Origin: Asaia bogorensis
GTDB taxonomy: Bacteria > Pseudomonadota > Alphaproteobacteria > Acetobacterales > Acetobacteraceae
Direction of reading: 5' to 3'
Assembly: GCA_945871455.1 (NCBI GenBank)
Contig: CAMBXJ010000054.1
Span: 1 to 13,778, forward strand
Length of the DNA stretch: 13,778 nucleotides
Made by a program: the position numbers and the translations under genes
Part shown: positions 12,885 to 13,778 of the stretch, in pieces
How positions within the stretch are numbered: position 1 is the stretch's first letter
Layout: every line of letters starts with the position of its first letter
The notes under the pieces: model-generated
Database searches by the model: none
Told to the model about the DNA's origin: nothing
The model's input: the letters and a program-made list of their open reading frames with translations, nothing else

Positions 12885-13778
12885 AATGTCCGCTCCTTAC
12901 GGCATGAATTAAATCGTCCGTCCGGGGACAATCGGTCCTGACGAACGCGCCCTGGCCGGCATGGGTATGCGACCTTGGTCGAGCCGATGTCGGATCGGAT
13001 TGTCTCGGCCGGTGTTTTCGGCTCAATACGGCTGCGATTCAGCGGGACGAGGATGCAATGATTGGATGGGTACAAATCGGCACGCATGGTCTGCTCGGCC
13101 TTGTTGGAAAGCGGCAGCCTAACCAACTAATTCATCGTCCGGTTTCGAGGCGACATCGCGTGATGCGTTGCCGCCGGCGGATTGTTGCATGGCCGTATTG
13201 TCGTATCGACATTGCCTCCGACATTGGGAAAATACTCCTTTCGCGGCGAAAATCCCGGTTTCCCCGGACCGCGTCAAGGAACAAATCATCCAATGGCCAT
13301 TCGCACGTCTGCCACCTGTTATCACCCCGCTCGGCGGTCCGTGGCGCAGGCCGTTCCGAGGCGTAACCAGCCAGCATGGAAGGGCGTTTGTTGCCGGAGC
13401 AACCGTCGCATCTTCGGTCCGACCGTGCTGACCAAAGAGCGGATCTTTCCATCGGCAGGCTTTATGGGCCGGCATCGTGTCGATAACACCATCAGGCCAA
13501 AACAGTGAGCGGTGCGCCGCCCCCCTCGGCCCCGTCGTCATTGCGGGCCTTCAACGGCAGGGGACCGACTGGGGGGATCAAGTCCGGCAACCCGCCGCCT
13601 GGCGTTGAAGCGCAGGTTACCGGTTCAGGCCCACGGCTGTCCGGTTTAAATCTGTCGCCCCGGCGACCCTAGGAATTTTCTCCACTCGGGTCCGCGGTCT
13701 GGCGCCACTTCCTAGTGGTGGGTCGGCCCAATCCGGATCGTCCCGACCGGTCGCAACCGCCTTCCTTACGGCGCGTGG
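12885..13778. other. Gene-poor stretch with small hairpins
   Basis: No supported gene. Frames of 85-140 codons exist on both strands but are rich in Arg, Cys, His and Pro, lack family motifs and overlap each other. Visible structure: a palindrome GTCC-GG-GGAC (12920-12929) upstream of the PAS gene; a hairpin GTCGCC/GGCGAC (13654-13667) followed by CCTAGGAATTTTCTCC; and a hairpin CCACT/AGTGG (13705-13718). An AAAGGAG on the minus strand near 13232-13238 precedes only a 31-codon frame. A promoter or leader for a gene beyond the right edge is possible. Confidence 0.5.
12893..12898 (-). promoter_or_regulatory. Ribosome binding site that fixes a TTG start
   Basis: AAGGAG on the minus strand, 8 bases before the TTG at 12884. 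It is close to the ideal anti-Shine-Dalgarno match and no ATG or GTG sits at a suitable distance, so the PAS gene most likely starts at TTG. Confidence 0.7.

Noticed and set aside
13058..13366. 102-codon plus-strand frame with GAGG before its ATG
   Set aside because: The start signal is acceptable but the protein is rich in Arg, Cys and His without domains, and codon third positions are not G/C-rich as in the real genes here.
13119..13541. 140-codon minus-strand frame
   Set aside because: No motif, no ribosome binding site, and composition unlike neighbouring proteins; a decayed gene cannot be excluded.

Overview
The window reads as chromosomal DNA of a high-G+C alphaproteobacterium, probably Rhodospirillales/Acetobacteraceae-like. 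That placement is an inference from G/C-rich third codon positions, the style of the protein families and Shine-Dalgarno-type starts; there is no rRNA or marker gene to confirm it. I see no tRNA, rRNA, CRISPR array, phage module or intact transposase.

Layout. (1) 1-1265, minus: CNNM/CBS/CorC_HlyC membrane transporter, cut by the left edge. (2) 1365-2652, plus: a DUF3429-type membrane protein, a 104-aa coiled-coil protein, and the C-terminal half of a beta-carbonic anhydrase that looks like a gene remnant. (3) 2644-5356: a divergent pair, an M81 (MlrC-like) metallopeptidase on minus and a PAL-like NHL beta-propeller on plus. Their shared upstream region carries an array of 15-bp direct repeats. 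(4) 7747-5414, minus: a compact operon with a recognisable sigma70-type promoter, encoding a beta-hydroxyacid-dehydrogenase-family oxidoreductase, an alpha/beta hydrolase with an extra N-terminal domain (joined by a 4-nt ATGA overlap), and a 67-aa membrane protein. (5) 9425-7845, minus: a winged-helix/TolB-like/TPR regulator, divergent from a PEP-CTERM secreted protein at 9586-10197. The 160-bp gap between them contains an inverted repeat and a spaced direct repeat. (6) 11394-10315, minus: nitronate monooxygenase-family flavoprotein. (7) 11395-12085: noncoding, with a 160-bp MITE-like element that has 26-bp imperfect terminal inverted repeats. (8) 12884-12086, minus: a PAS-only protein with a TTG start, overlapping a small coiled-coil/one-TM protein and followed by a good intrinsic terminator. 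(9) 12885-13778: gene-poor, a few hairpins, no supported gene.

How the genes may fit together. M81 enzymes open peptides, PAL-type lyases release glyoxylate from hydroxyglycine adducts, and the 3-hydroxyisobutyrate/tartronate-semialdehyde reductase family includes enzymes of glyoxylate use. Regions 3 and 4 could therefore be a small catabolic locus, but this is inference only. The most unusual items are the catalytically complete PAL-like protein in a bacterium, the repeat array in its upstream region, the MITE-like element, and the PAS plus membrane-protein pair.
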